64,000 bases of DNA from Cristatella mucedo (Eukaryota; Bryozoa; Phylactolaemata; Cristatellidae): contig WPIO01000049.1 in NCBI GenBank assembly GCA_009760855.2, positions 1 through 64,000 on the forward strand, written 5' to 3'. Position numbers and translations under genes: made by a program. The notes under the pieces are model-generated. The model did not search any database, was not told the origin of the DNA, and worked only from the letters and a program-made list of their open reading frames with translations. Below, in pieces: positions 13,201-21,994 of this stretch (position 1 is the stretch's first letter; the number at the start of each line of letters is the position of its first letter).

Positions 13201-13592
13201 GTTCCAGCCAGATGCGCAGTCACAAATCTACGAGTCACCTCTGTGTGGGGGCTACTTAGGCGCTATACCAGAAAGCCGAAGCATCGAGTCCACGAGCGCT
13301 CTGCCTATAATAAGAGGTGGGTGTGGCAGCAACGACAAACTGCAATTATCGGCTGTGGGTTGTGCAAGCACAATATGCCTTATTTCTTGAAAAAGGTCAA
13401 TCGCAACAATTAGCAAAAAATGTAGAGGTTTTTCTCAGAGAAGTAGCTAAAGCTCAATCGCTATTTACAACAAAAAATAGAACGACAGCTGTCGTGTTCT
13501 TTGTAGGTGAACCGATGATTCCAAGCAGTTGCTTGCCGAGCTATGAGGATTCGTGCAATGAACAACCACCTCCGCCATACACTGAGGTCTGA
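2586..13592 (+). CDS. Candidate MS4A/CD20-like four-helix membrane protein gene (spliced)
   Basis: Proposed coding exons: 2586-2662, 4275-4368, 5788-5862, 5935-6009, 6050-6208, 8350-8472, 13208-13316, 13507-13592 (TGA stop). Reading phases agree across every junction, giving about 265 residues. Donors after 2662, 4368, 6208, 8472 and 13316 are good (GTAAGT, GTGAGT, GTAAGT, GTAAGT, GTGGGT); those after 5862 and 6009 are weak (GTTTAA, GTTATA). Hydrophobic stretches occur in exons 2, 3, 5 and 6. An SG-x-x-SI motif, then an Asn about 22 residues later just before a helix, matches the helix 2-helix 3 linker of MS4A proteins as I know them. A Cys-containing loop joins the last two helices. The tail ends PPPPYTEV, a PPxY motif that WW domains often bind. 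Family members sit in the plasma membrane. Exon 2 could instead begin at 4243, after a stronger acceptor, but that breaks the phase from exon 1. The family call is inferred, not searched. Confidence 0.55.
2731..2872 (+). mobile_element. SINE-1, tRNA-derived, with LINE-A-like 3' tail
   Basis: The head is tRNA-like, with an A box (TGGTCTAGCAGTTAAGG) and a B box (GTGGGCTCGAGCC), the internal RNA polymerase III promoter pattern. The tail at about 2815-2862 copies the LINE-A terminal hairpin (AAGCGCC, GATTAAGTT, GGGGCGCT). It lies in intron 1 of the candidate tetraspan gene. A second clear copy, inverted, is at 18413-18547. Confidence 0.8.
3129..3330 (+). repeat. Left copy of a ~200-bp direct duplication
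   Basis: This unit (AGTTAGTATTGAACTATCAG near its start, GCGTAGGCGGCGAACGATTT inside) recurs at 3490-3660 with about ten percent divergence and small gaps. The two copies abut each end of the LINE-A fragment at 3341-3491. Confidence 0.8.
3341..3491 (+). mobile_element. Short LINE-A 3' end with (ATT)n tail
   Basis: Only the last ~120 bases of LINE-A are present: the end of the 3' UTR, the terminal hairpin (AAAGCGC to GCGCTTT), then (ATT)n. It lies exactly between two copies of a 200-bp duplicated unit. Confidence 0.9.
3490..3660 (+). repeat. Right copy of the ~200-bp direct duplication
   Basis: Partner of 3129-3330. It begins immediately after the ATT tail of the intervening LINE-A fragment. 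Confidence 0.8.
5148..5562 (+). mobile_element. LINE-A 3' end (C-terminal coding end, 3' UTR, ATT tail)
   Basis: The C-terminal coding segment (about 5148-5304) contains the conserved YAPKAWNS and [16 protein letters not shown] patterns. The 3' UTR follows, with one extra GCTGACACTGTG-type unit compared with other copies, then the terminal hairpin and an ATT tail. It lies in an intron of the candidate tetraspan gene. It looks fairly young and is 5' truncated. Confidence 0.9.
6311..6876. mobile_element. Candidate solo LTR inserted in a LINE-A tail
   Basis: This 566-bp GC-rich block starts TGTAGCC and ends GGTACA, giving TGTA/TACA inverted ends typical of LTRs. It interrupts the AAT tail of the minus-strand LINE-A at 6877-7384: AAT repeats precede it and ATTATG plus the LINE-A end follow. 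A TTTATAATA box lies near 6430. Flanking duplications are imperfect (ATAA versus ATTA). No coding remnant is visible. The orientation is unresolved. Confidence 0.5.
6877..7384 (-). mobile_element. LINE-A 3' end, older copy
   Basis: It runs from the terminal hairpin through the 3' UTR to the degraded C-terminal coding end. Its hairpin has GCACC paired with GGTGC where the usual form is GCGCC with GGCGC. That compensating change supports a real RNA stem. Coding capacity is lost. Confidence 0.85.
10172..10213. repeat. (GA)n microsatellite
   Basis: A run of GA dinucleotides interrupted once by GACAGA. Confidence 0.9.
11203..11312. repeat. AT microsatellite with a TAGGAAAATTATATATATA minisatellite
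   Basis: TA repeats are followed by about four units of roughly 20-24 bases, each holding TAGGAAAATTA plus a TA run. Confidence 0.85.
11534..11758 (-). mobile_element. Short young LINE-A 3' end nested beside an older copy
   Basis: The ATT tail (inverted), terminal hairpin and 3' UTR are present, with no coding part. It lies directly next to the tail of the older LINE-A copy at 11788-12200 in the same orientation, consistent with insertion into or beside that A/T-rich tail. Confidence 0.9.
11788..12200 (-). mobile_element. Older LINE-A 3' end
   Basis: A diverged hairpin, 3' UTR and C-terminal coding end (matching GAGTTCCAGG and TTTTGGGAGCATGCAAACTA) on the minus strand. It is clearly more diverged than the neighbouring copy at 11534-11758. 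Confidence 0.8.
12814..12965 (+). repeat. 76-bp tandem duplication
   Basis: Two head-to-tail units (12814-12889 and 12890-12965) are almost identical, both containing TAATCGCATCGAGTTGATGG and ACTACATGAGAGGATACGTC. The identity implies a recent duplication. It lies in the last long intron of the candidate tetraspan gene. Confidence 0.9.
12980..13067 (-). mobile_element. Minimal LINE-A tail (hairpin plus ATT repeat)
   Basis: Only the ATT repeat and the terminal hairpin, ending at CTGCAAG, about 88 bp in all. It is an extreme 5' truncation. Confidence 0.85.
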
Positions 13593-13797
13593 TTGACGAA
13601 GCTTGACGTCAGAAGCCAACAGGCTCCTTGACAGGCGTAGAAACTGTTTCTACATGGCAGCATTTATCCGTCTACATGTGCCAAGAACTAAGCTAGATTT
13701 GCAACATTTGAATTTATGATTAAATACTGACGGTGGTTAAATTCGGAGGCAAAAGTACCCAGCGGGAAATATTGCATTCAAACAAAAGTGGCATGGC

Positions 13798-13803
13798 AAT
13801 AAA
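13798..13803 (+). terminator. Polyadenylation signal AATAAA
   Basis: AATAAA lies about 205 bases after the TGA of the candidate tetraspan gene, a reasonable 3' UTR length. It fits but does not prove the gene model. Confidence 0.4.
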
Positions 13804-14754
13804 TTTAGAAGTTAATCGCTAGTTTCTTCTTTTTCACCTCGATAATAAATTAATAATTAATTTAATTGATTAATAAGACTTGTTTATCTGTTCGATGGAT
13901 CTTCTAAGGGTTACAATAGAAGCTATTGGTGCTATAATGTGGCCTAATATCTCCGGCACTTAGACGACCATTCCAGTTGGTGCTCATGCAAAAATTGCTG
14001 TTAGAACATCAACAGTCATTGGAAGAGGAATACTAAAATGCAACTTAAGTAAGAAAATGCATATGATATGAGTTTTTAGCTTTATTTTTAGAGCCCATTT
14101 GCAGTTTTTCAATCCGCTGTAGTACCACGGCGCGGCAGAGGCTCCTGGTTTCTGCATTATGAGCGAATGCAAAAATAATTTAGATTTATAAAGAAAATAC
14201 GTACAGTGTAACTCTATTACTCAATAAGCATTTTTGGGAGTTACAGTTGGAGTGTCATAGGCATAAATGGTTCTAGAGTAGCTGAATATAATTATATCAT
14301 TATTAGTAATGTATAAGTGACTTATTTAGTTTCCATGAGCACTATAAAGATTAAACTGGTGCAGATGTTTAGCTAAGGGGCCAAATTGTGTCTGGCCTTG
14401 CAGGCCAGTAAGAAACTAGGTAACTCCTTTAGAAATGGAGCCACATGGCTGATTTTGTAGAATTTTTTGAACAATCTCTGGGCGATATTCATTATCAAAT
14501 ACACTGGCTTGGTGACATGTTCCGGTATCCTGACGAATGTTAAGCCATTTTTTCAAGAAAAAACAAGGTAGCTAGTAAGTATTTAGACCGCCACTGGGGT
14601 AGGTAGCATCTAACCCTGATCTAACAGCATGACGTCACAGGCACGAGCCGGTCTTCTGAGTGAAAAAATTCATAGCACCAAGCTAAAGACCACTAGTCTT
14701 TTGCAGTAGTCAGCAAAGCCACTGGTATAAAGTGCAGGGCTAAGCCTATATCCA
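13804..14754. other. Unassigned
   Basis: No gene or known repeat recognised. The open frames are short and lack convincing boundaries. Confidence 0.45.
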
Positions 14755-14814
14755 GGTCTACATGTCAACAAGCTATGCGTTCACCAATCGCTGTAGCTGC
14801 TTTCTAAAATGACA
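14755..14814 (+). repeat. 60-bp element, copy 1
   Basis: These 60 bases are identical to 19545-19604, while the flanks are unrelated. The element contains TGTCA near one end and TGACA at the other, and an inner inverted repeat AGCTA/TAGCT, so it could fold. A TATAAAG lies about 29 bases upstream. Its identity is unknown. Confidence 0.8.
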
Positions 14815-14939
14815 AGTAAAGCTGGTTTTCATCAGTATAGATGCGATACGAAATGCACATGGCCTTAATTTTATAAAATACATTTTTGTAACACGGTCAG
14901 AGATTTTAATGTCTTTCTTGGCATTCAACGCATGCTGTG

Positions 14940-15465
14940 AAGGAAGCATGACCATGCATAGTGTCAATATACATAATAGGTTAATGGTAGCATGCAAAGT
15001 GTCGGCACATGTAAGCACACACAGGATATCATAAAAGACCCAGGAAATGCTGTGAGGAACATGTGCCTTTTGGCTTTTTTTAATTTTTAAAGTCAGGGGA
15101 TGTCGCGATTTAAAGTCCCGAGTGAGCTGAGCTCCTGGTTTTGGAAGCATGCGAACTAAAGATATAGTCCCTAATGGATTTGAGGTTGGTTAGAGACAAA
15201 ACTAGAGGATTTGAGTTAGAAAGGCGGGCGGTACGACGCAAAGCGTAATTGGGGTCTGGTAGGCAGACTTAAGCACGATAATGGAGGGATCTACAAGTGA
15301 TTGACAAAACCTTGGCGTCGATACACTGCTTGAGTGTGAGCTTGTGAAGATCGGTGGAAAGTGGTGTGGTGTGGCAACTGCCACGCTCACGACAGAAAAG
15401 CCTGGCTGTATAGTTTTACGACAAGTAAGCGTCGGATTGCACAGGCGAAAAGAACAGGGTGTTAA
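14940..15465 (-). mobile_element. LINE-A remnant (3' UTR and C-terminal coding end)
   Basis: A diverged copy lacking a clear tail. On the minus strand, degraded C-terminal ORF2 sequence shows pieces of the conserved LARLVCRER and HWLPIKQRI regions broken by stops and frameshifts. Confidence 0.75.
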
Positions 15466-15734
15466 CAAAGGCATAGAAAAATGTGGATGTAGTATATAGT
15501 ATGTAGCCTAAGGGGGCCCGCATTTTAGCTATGTTACGTAGCTAAACGGTTGTCATGCTTGATTGTGGAGCTAATGTGGCTGTCTAGTAAATGGTTACTT
15601 TCTCGTGACGCTATTTAAATTTAAAATTACTTCAACTTGATGGAAGATACTTTAACATACCGGAACATGATCTACCAGTACTTTCATATTGTTTTTTCTG
15701 AAAAATTATTTGGGGGACATTAGTTGTTCCTTAG

Positions 15735-16798
15735 AACTTAGTCTTTGCATATTTTTATGTTTCACCGCTTATACCATACTAAATTTAGCATTTTCCGCGA
15801 ATCCCGTAAGCAATTTATCCCAAGAACACCAGCGACCACTAGAAACAAGCTTATTCAGAAAATTGAGAGATTCAGTTGCTTCTAAGAGAGATGTATTAAA
15901 AATTTGATGACGAATTTCTCTCATCAACGTGGTACAGAAGCTTTTGCTTGGATACATTGTGGCTGTGTCAATGTTTGTGCTCTTTGGTGCGAATAATGCG
16001 GTTGGATAACAGTTCAATTCTCATTAAAGCTCAAAAATCCAAATTCAAGAGAAAGCTGCCAAACACAGCATCACACGGCGAGATTCTCCGCAATCTCATG
16101 GGGTAGGGGTTGGGGGCATTTACCCCCACTGCCCTCTAGAAAGGAAGCGACCGTAGCTGCCACCTATTACCTAGGCACTCCCTCCCCCCCCCCGACAGTC
16201 ACCAACGACATAATCATGTCCTATTTCCCAATTGTCGAGTGCAAACTAGAGTATTATACTATTTTTCGAACAGTTAAGCTGAATTAATTCAGTTTAATGG
16301 TCACAATGTCCAAGCTGATCGTAGCAGCTTGGACATTGTGAGCATTAAACTCCGAAACTCCGAGAGCTGCTTTTGTTTAAGGCAGTAAGCCCGGCTTGTG
16401 CAGCTTAAGGGCCTTGCCTCGGCGCTGGGAAGTAAACGGCTACTAACCGGCTCAAAATAAGCTGTCACTTTCAGAGCCCACTTGTGGATATGCGTACCCC
16501 ACAACCATCATGTATTTCACAGTCTCAATGTAAAGCACGTAGGGATCGAAGCTTGCCCGATTACAAGTCTAATCGGGTCGCCAGGCGCCACCTGGCACCG
16601 ACATTCGTCACCTCGCAAACAGTGCCGAGGACAGGTAAGAAATAACCAACGTCTTTTATTTTTCCCGGTCTGTGACCCGGTGGGTAGCACGTAGCAGCTG
16701 TCAAGAAACGATTACAGCATCCACCATTCGTGGCTTCATTCGATGCGGTACAAACGATCACCTGGAGACAGCAGCCCGACATTTTTACAGTGCAATAG
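15735..16798 (+). CDS. Unidentified candidate gene (three exons, membrane or secreted)
   Basis: Possible exons: 15735-15805, 16523-16634 and 16698-16798 (TAG stop). Exon a follows a good acceptor (TTGTTCCTTAG) and ends at GTAAGC; it encodes a hydrophobic run (LSLCIFLCFTAYTILNLAF) that could be a signal peptide or a membrane helix. It joins in phase to exon b (basic; SQCKARRDRS near its start), which ends at GTAAGA, then across a 63-base intron to exon c (ends QQPDIFTVQ). The upstream start is not seen, since exon a needs one more base from an earlier exon. I recognise no family. Phase agreement is the main support, so chance remains possible. The first intron holds the hairpin at 16291-16351. 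Confidence 0.3.
16291..16351 (+). repeat. 61-bp near-perfect hairpin
   Basis: Arms 16291-16317 and 16325-16351 are inverted complements matching at 26 of 27 positions around a 7-base loop (ATCGTAG). It may be a miRNA-like precursor or the remnant of a small inverted-repeat transposon. It lies in a proposed intron. Confidence 0.85.
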
Positions 16799-17089
16799 AT
16801 TCAGAATCTGAACTAAACAGGTCACAATCTTTCGTTTTCCGATCTTTTGTTCACACGCGTAGAATCCGTCTGTACCAAGCTAATATACAATCTACTGCAT
16901 AAATTGCTACGACTTATTGTAACTTACCAGTGTCAGCCGAAAAGGCCGAACAAGAGTTAAGCAAGCTAAGCTTATCTTGAGACCCCTTCAAACAACAGCC
17001 TGTGCTAACTATTACAACGAGGCTGGGATTTTGTGTTCGTTGCGGGTTACGGGGGGGGGGTGGGAAGGGGCTCGGCTATTAGTCCACTT
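16799..17089. other. Unassigned
   Basis: Nothing recognised apart from the possible 3' UTR of the upstream candidate gene and a G-rich run near 17050. Confidence 0.4.
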
Positions 17090-17170
17090 GTCGTCAAAAT
17101 GTGTACTCTCCCTCTTGCGTTATCGCCAAGCACAATCGCGGCTTTAATATCTGCACAGATGACGGGCCAT
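17090..17170 (+). mobile_element. Small LINE-A reverse transcriptase fragment
   Basis: The frame reads TLPLAL then IAKHN-like residues and a damaged ADD-type motif, matching the segment around the LINE-A catalytic box. It is short and diverged. Confidence 0.45.
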
Positions 17171-17706
17171 TTAACGTGCTACTTGTATCTCTTTTTTCGC
17201 TTACCAGCTCTCGTTAAACTCTTTCGGCTCCCTTTGTTCACGTATTACTGACCAAACTGCCTACGGTTTACCGCCCATAGTTCAGCTAGATTGAGTCATG
17301 GAAATGGAACCTGGGAAATCTACCAAAGATGAGGACTGACTACCCATTTGCAGGCATTCGAGGAATGCTGCAGGTCAAGGACATTTCGGAAGGATACAGC
17401 AGCAGGGGTGAGGAGGATATTTTCGAGTGGACGTAGTTATTGCCAAGCATATGCTGGTTTTGCGACACGCACTCGATTCTGAATGCAGTGGAGGGCCAAC
17501 ACTCCGGACTAAATGGAATCTGCATACGATTAGATGAGCAGTATTTGAGAATAAGGAGAGACGATAGCATACAATCGTGGAAGAATATTTGCTCGAGTGA
17601 CCTTTGTGACTTTTGGTGCGAATAAAGCCATGTATACACGTCACAAGAGAAGAGGAGTCATTGACGGGCACGAAATCCTGCACTTTAGGCGTCAGCTCAG
17701 CCTTCA
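17171..17706. other. Unassigned, probably degraded LINE sequence
   Basis: Overlapping minus-strand open frames of 99 and 118 codons lie at 17340-17731, but neither has a recognisable domain. The stretch sits between two LINE-A fragments and may be decayed element. Confidence 0.3.
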
Positions 17707-18060
17707 AATGTTCCCAAACCCTGGAGCTCACTCACTCTCGACCTGTGCGTCACGACATATATACTGACTAGTCCGAATTTTTAAAGGGAACAAAAAATGC
17801 ATCTACTTATGACAACATTTAGTGGGTCCCTGTGATTCTTCCTGTGTGTGCTTATGCGTGTTGACACTGTGCAGGCTGCCACTAACCACACTTGCATCCT
17901 GACTCTGTGCATGTCATCCCTAACCATGTTATCCATGTTGTTTATCAAGCATGATATCACTCACCATTCAATCGCGTTTGCTTTCCAGCAAATGTAAAGT
18001 GCCTTAGAGAGAGATTGAGTTTTCTGAGGGCGCTGCATCAAGTTTATTGCTATTATTATG
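17707..18060 (+). mobile_element. LINE-A 3' end, moderately diverged
   Basis: Degraded C-terminal coding end (TTCCCAAACCCTGGAGCTCA), 3' UTR, terminal hairpin and a short ATT tail. Confidence 0.85.
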
Positions 18061-18412
18061 TTAAAGTCACCTAGAATGAGGAAGGGACAATTTTTTGAAT
18101 ATAGTCAAATTGTGTTCGGAAAAATCGGAGACACGGAAGGAATTGGTACCTGGGTGCGATAAATTACTTCAACCATTGGTAACTTGGTGCTTTGCGGACT
18201 CAAAACAAAGATTTGGATCACAGCTGCTAGCGGACGGCAAAGGATTAAAATTGATGGAGGAAATTGTGACAATAGTAAACCCTCAGCCAGTTTTGATTGA
18301 TCAAGGCGTATAAAAAAGAGAAGCTTCCTGAGGTTGCGTTTGATTTAGTCTAGTAGTTAGTAGTTTTCAGCCACGTCTTGGTCGAACAGAGCTCAAATAT
18401 ATTTAAAAAAAA

Positions 18413-18547
18413 CATTCATTTGAATAGCGCCCTAAGAGAACTTAATCTCTATTCGTGCGCTTCACGCATGCCTCCGGGCTCGAGCCCACGACCTTAGCCA
18501 CACCATGGTCAGGGGCGAGCACCTTAACCGCTGGACCAAACCAGCTC
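18413..18547 (-). mobile_element. SINE-1, tRNA-derived, second copy
   Basis: The reverse strand reads the A box (TGGTCCAGCGGTTAAGG), the B box (GTGGGCTCGAGCC) and then the LINE-A-like hairpin tail (AAGCGC, AATAGAGATTAAGTTCTC, GGGCGCT). Its tail is closer to LINE-A than that of the copy at 2731. Confidence 0.8.
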
Positions 18548-18572
18548 AACGATTACTACGATGACCACGACG

Positions 18573-19415
18573 CGAATTTTAAGGGTTTATTGCACATTGA
18601 GCAAGGGTTCTGGAGATAAACCTTAAGACTAACCACTGTGGTCATAGCGGGTCTGAGGATCAATAAGTTAGAGAGATTCTCAGCAGGGCTTGAGGGATTT
18701 TGGACAGGATGCCAGGAGGCATCTTGCCTAGTAGACAAGTACTAGGCAATTAAGTATGCCATGCTTTTTCCATCACTACGCTCCGAGTGGGCTACTACTA
18801 CTTGTCGCAAAACTGCGAATCGCGAACCCTAAAAGCAATAGCCGTAACTAGGAATACATTCAATAACTTAGTACCAAGCGATAATAGGCAAGCGCCATCA
18901 AGAGCAGGGTCACTAAAAGTCGGCAAAGCGAAATCTGGCCGCCCACTTGGGTGCGGAAGCGAAGACCTGAGTTGCAGCGGAAAGTCAGAAGTGAGTTTCG
19001 GGCTTTTGGAAGCATGCAAACTAAAGGCACGGTCTCCAAAGCGCTTGATTTTTGGACGAGGTGTAGCTAGAAGATTTAATTCGGTTTAACACAGGGAATA
19101 TGGAAAAACACACGAGTGGGTTCTCGGCTCGCGGCCAAGACGTCGGCTTCGGAGTGCTTTTGTTGTTAATGAATAATTCATGAATCTTGAACGACGATAA
19201 AGAAATGATAATAGGCACGAATGACCATTCCTAATAAGTAGGTTACTAGCAACGGGTGAATCTAAAGCTACCGCCGGGATATGCCGGAGGGTTACTCAGC
19301 CGCATGCTTACGCGCTACGGCCAAACTGCAAACCGATAAACTTTCAACTAATCTTTTTTGTATTGGTTTCCGTATAAGATATTTGCAAGAAATTCATTTT
19401 CGGATGAGAATCCTG
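18573..19415 (+). repeat. Unknown dispersed repeat, copy 1 (interrupted by LINE-A)
   Basis: Several blocks align with 21995-22480 in the same order: a GTTTATT-CACAT start, an AGAGAG/GGGCTTGAG block, the TAGGTTACTA block, and the TTTGCAAGAA/TTTTCGG block at the end. Copy 1 is split by a LINE-A fragment at 18965-19090. No coding function is recognised. Confidence 0.55.
18965..19090 (-). mobile_element. LINE-A C-terminal coding fragment
   Basis: About 125 bp matching the LINE-A segment with GAGTTTCGGGCTTTTGGAAG and ACTAAAGGCACGGTCTCCAA. It lacks a tail, so it is a fragment. Confidence 0.65.
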
Positions 19416-19544
19416 CACTGGACACGATACGCTATTAGCGCTTGATGTCGGGGAGGAATGCTTAAGTAGACGGTTGATCACAGAAATCAGCATTTTCTTT
19501 ATTCTGCATGTGTGAATCAAAAATGGCATATAAAAGCATCGATT

Positions 19545-19604
19545 GGTCTACATGTCAACAAGCTATGCGTTCACCAATCGCTGTAGCTGCTTTCTAAAAT
19601 GACA
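19545..19604 (+). repeat. 60-bp element, copy 2
   Basis: Identical to 14755-14814 in the same orientation. A TATAAAA lies about 16 bases upstream. Confidence 0.8.
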
Positions 19605-19832
19605 TTCGCTAGGGTCAATTGTAGGATTGAAAGCTCGTCCTCGTCCACCAGAAGATAAAAAGTCGCTCCAGATCTCATATATGCTTTCTGCTTAGTCCGT
19701 GGTGAAAACTCGTCGAGCATGTCAGCTAGCGTCATATTGCATCATTCTAATAATGTTAGAAGTTCGAAAGGGGGATTAAGCAGCAGGGGCGAAGAAATGT
19801 ATTTTTTGTGCGGACAGCATTGATGTCATGGG

Positions 19833-20285
19833 TGTTACAGTTTTCGTAAATTGAACGTGCTGCGCGACTTCCACGTCAGTTTAGGACAATGGCCGCAAAC
19901 GCTGCGCTCGTAACGGTGCTAATCTCTCAGCCGACGCGCGACGACTGCTGGCGGTGACGCCTGAACCTTATAGCGCGTCGCTAGCTACTTTTAGGTGCTG
20001 CACGCAGGTCCATAATCCGCATCCATAATGTAGACAATTCCTACGTAACACCAGCGGACGGTTACAGGCATTCAACAGCTGCTTTCGTCGAACACAAACG
20101 GCTCTGTGACCTAGAGCTCACATCAGCTCCAATGCCAATGCCCCGAGTCTCGAATCCTCACTGCGCCTATCTCAGGGCACCGTCCTTTTATACGGCCTCA
20201 GCAATAAACCCTCATATAATCGCATAATCGCGAATAATAACTAACCGCCATAATTCGGCTTAGTTTAGCTGGCGCCACCGTTACA
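19833..20285. mobile_element. Candidate solo LTR
   Basis: A GC-rich 453-bp block starts TGTTAC and ends GTTACA. It has a TTTATA box at 20187 and AATAAA at 20203-20208, arranged as in an LTR read on the plus strand. The flanks ATGGG and ATTGG match at four of five bases, as expected of an aged target duplication. There is no internal coding region. Confidence 0.45.
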
Positions 20286-20399
20286 ATTGGTTGTAAGATC
20301 ACGCGGAGGACACGCGTAGTGTAGTTTCAAAAGAAATTTTAAGTGTTTAAGTGTGACTTTGAAACTCAATTAGCCAGTATTATTATGATCAGGTTAAAT

Positions 20400-21745
20400 C
20401 ATAATAATAATAATATATTTGCATAGCGCCCTCAGAGAACTGAATCTTTTTCTAGGCACTTTACAGATGCTGCATATAAAGCATTACCAAATGTTTGGTG
20501 GTAACATCAGCAAGCAGCAGGCATAGTGTAAGCAGGTACGTGCACACGAAGGACGACTCAGTAAGACCCGCTGAATGCTACAATAAACAGGCGCGTTTTA
20601 AGCTTCTTTTTTTAAGGGCCTTCATGTCAAGTTGTGACTTGCATCGGTAGTGACTTACAGGCTTTTGGAGCATAGGAGCTAAAGGCTCGGTCTACAACGG
20701 TTTTGATGTTCTTCGTACGAGATATGGCTAAACGATTCGAGTCAGAGCAGCATGTTGTACGATTCTTTGCCTGGTAGGGGAGTAGTTCTGATAGGTAGGC
20801 TTGAGCCAGAGAATGAAGGAATCTAAAAGTACGTGACAGCTCCTTGAAGTCGATGCGCTGCTTGATTAAAAAAAAATGCAGGTCGGCGAGAAGAGGTGTG
20901 AGAAGGCAATTGCGACGCTCACGGTAGATGAGCCTAGCTACAGAGTTTTCACCAGCTGTTAGCGCCCGAGTGCACAGGCTGGTAGGCCAGCAAGCAGTAA
21001 GACACAAAATTTGAGACGGGATGTCACAAATGCGTGGACCAATTTAGATGCGATATCCTTTTCTAAAAAAAACGCCTGAATTTTAGCAATAACAAGTAGC
21101 TTAAAGAAGGCGGACTTGACTGTGGGACTGATTTAGTCATCAAATGAAACGTGACTTCGGAATAAGACACTTAGATTACATGCAGGTTCAACAAGAGACA
21201 TGCTGACACAGCTAATTTTGAGCGTCAGTTTTCCCAATATCTGAATCACACCTTATTTTCCAATTACTAGTAAGTTGTTTTTGCAGTCATTCAATTATAA
21301 AAAAAAAGTTTGCTGCCAGTCATGTACGGATGTCATCGATACATGCAGTAAGGGCGTGTAGAGAATTCGACGTGCTGGAGGCCTGTGATGGATCAAAGCA
21401 ACGGTAAAACTAGGTGTCATCTGCATAAAATTGAAAAAGGCTATATTGTGCTTGGCGATCGCATCGGCGAGAGGGAGAGTATAAACAGATAAACAGTGAA
21501 AAGAAGCAGACCGAGCACAGAGCTCTGAGGTACCCGTAATCAACTGGTTCCTCGGATGATCTTTGTCCGTTCACATCAATACTCTGAAGCATCTCTCCTG
21601 TGCTGAAGTCGTCAGATATGTTATCGAAATGAATATTAAAATCACCCATAACAAGAAAAGATCTATTCCTTAAAAACTAATCAAAATGAGATCAGAGAAA
21701 TCTGAGATAAAGGATGACTTTGTACTTGGGGGCTAATATTAAAAT
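20400..21745 (-). mobile_element. LINE-A copy with internal endonuclease-to-RT deletion
   Basis: On the minus strand it reads an endonuclease segment (GDFNIHFDN, part of the APE-type endonuclease fold), then near 21595 jumps directly to a reverse transcriptase segment (GQRSSEE, then FYADDT). The C-terminal end, 3' UTR, hairpin and ATT tail at 20400 follow. Roughly 1 kb found in the copy at 38900-42090 is missing. Many stops, not functional. Confidence 0.8.
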
Positions 21746-21994
21746 TGGCAGTTTGTTGTCTGGTCAACTCAAAAATAAGAGATTTGAAAGACTTCCTCGA
21801 GGGGACTGCAAACGGTTAGAAATTGAAAGAAGAACGTGCGATAATAGTGACTCTGCTACTATTTTTTATTGATAAATGAGTACAAATGAAGAAGAATGTT
21901 GCGTCGGTTACTATTGAGAAGTTAGCCGATTTCAGTGAGCTCTCGGTCAAGGCGAGCAGGCCGAAGGCCGCTTTCCGTAATCTGTGAGCCGTAT

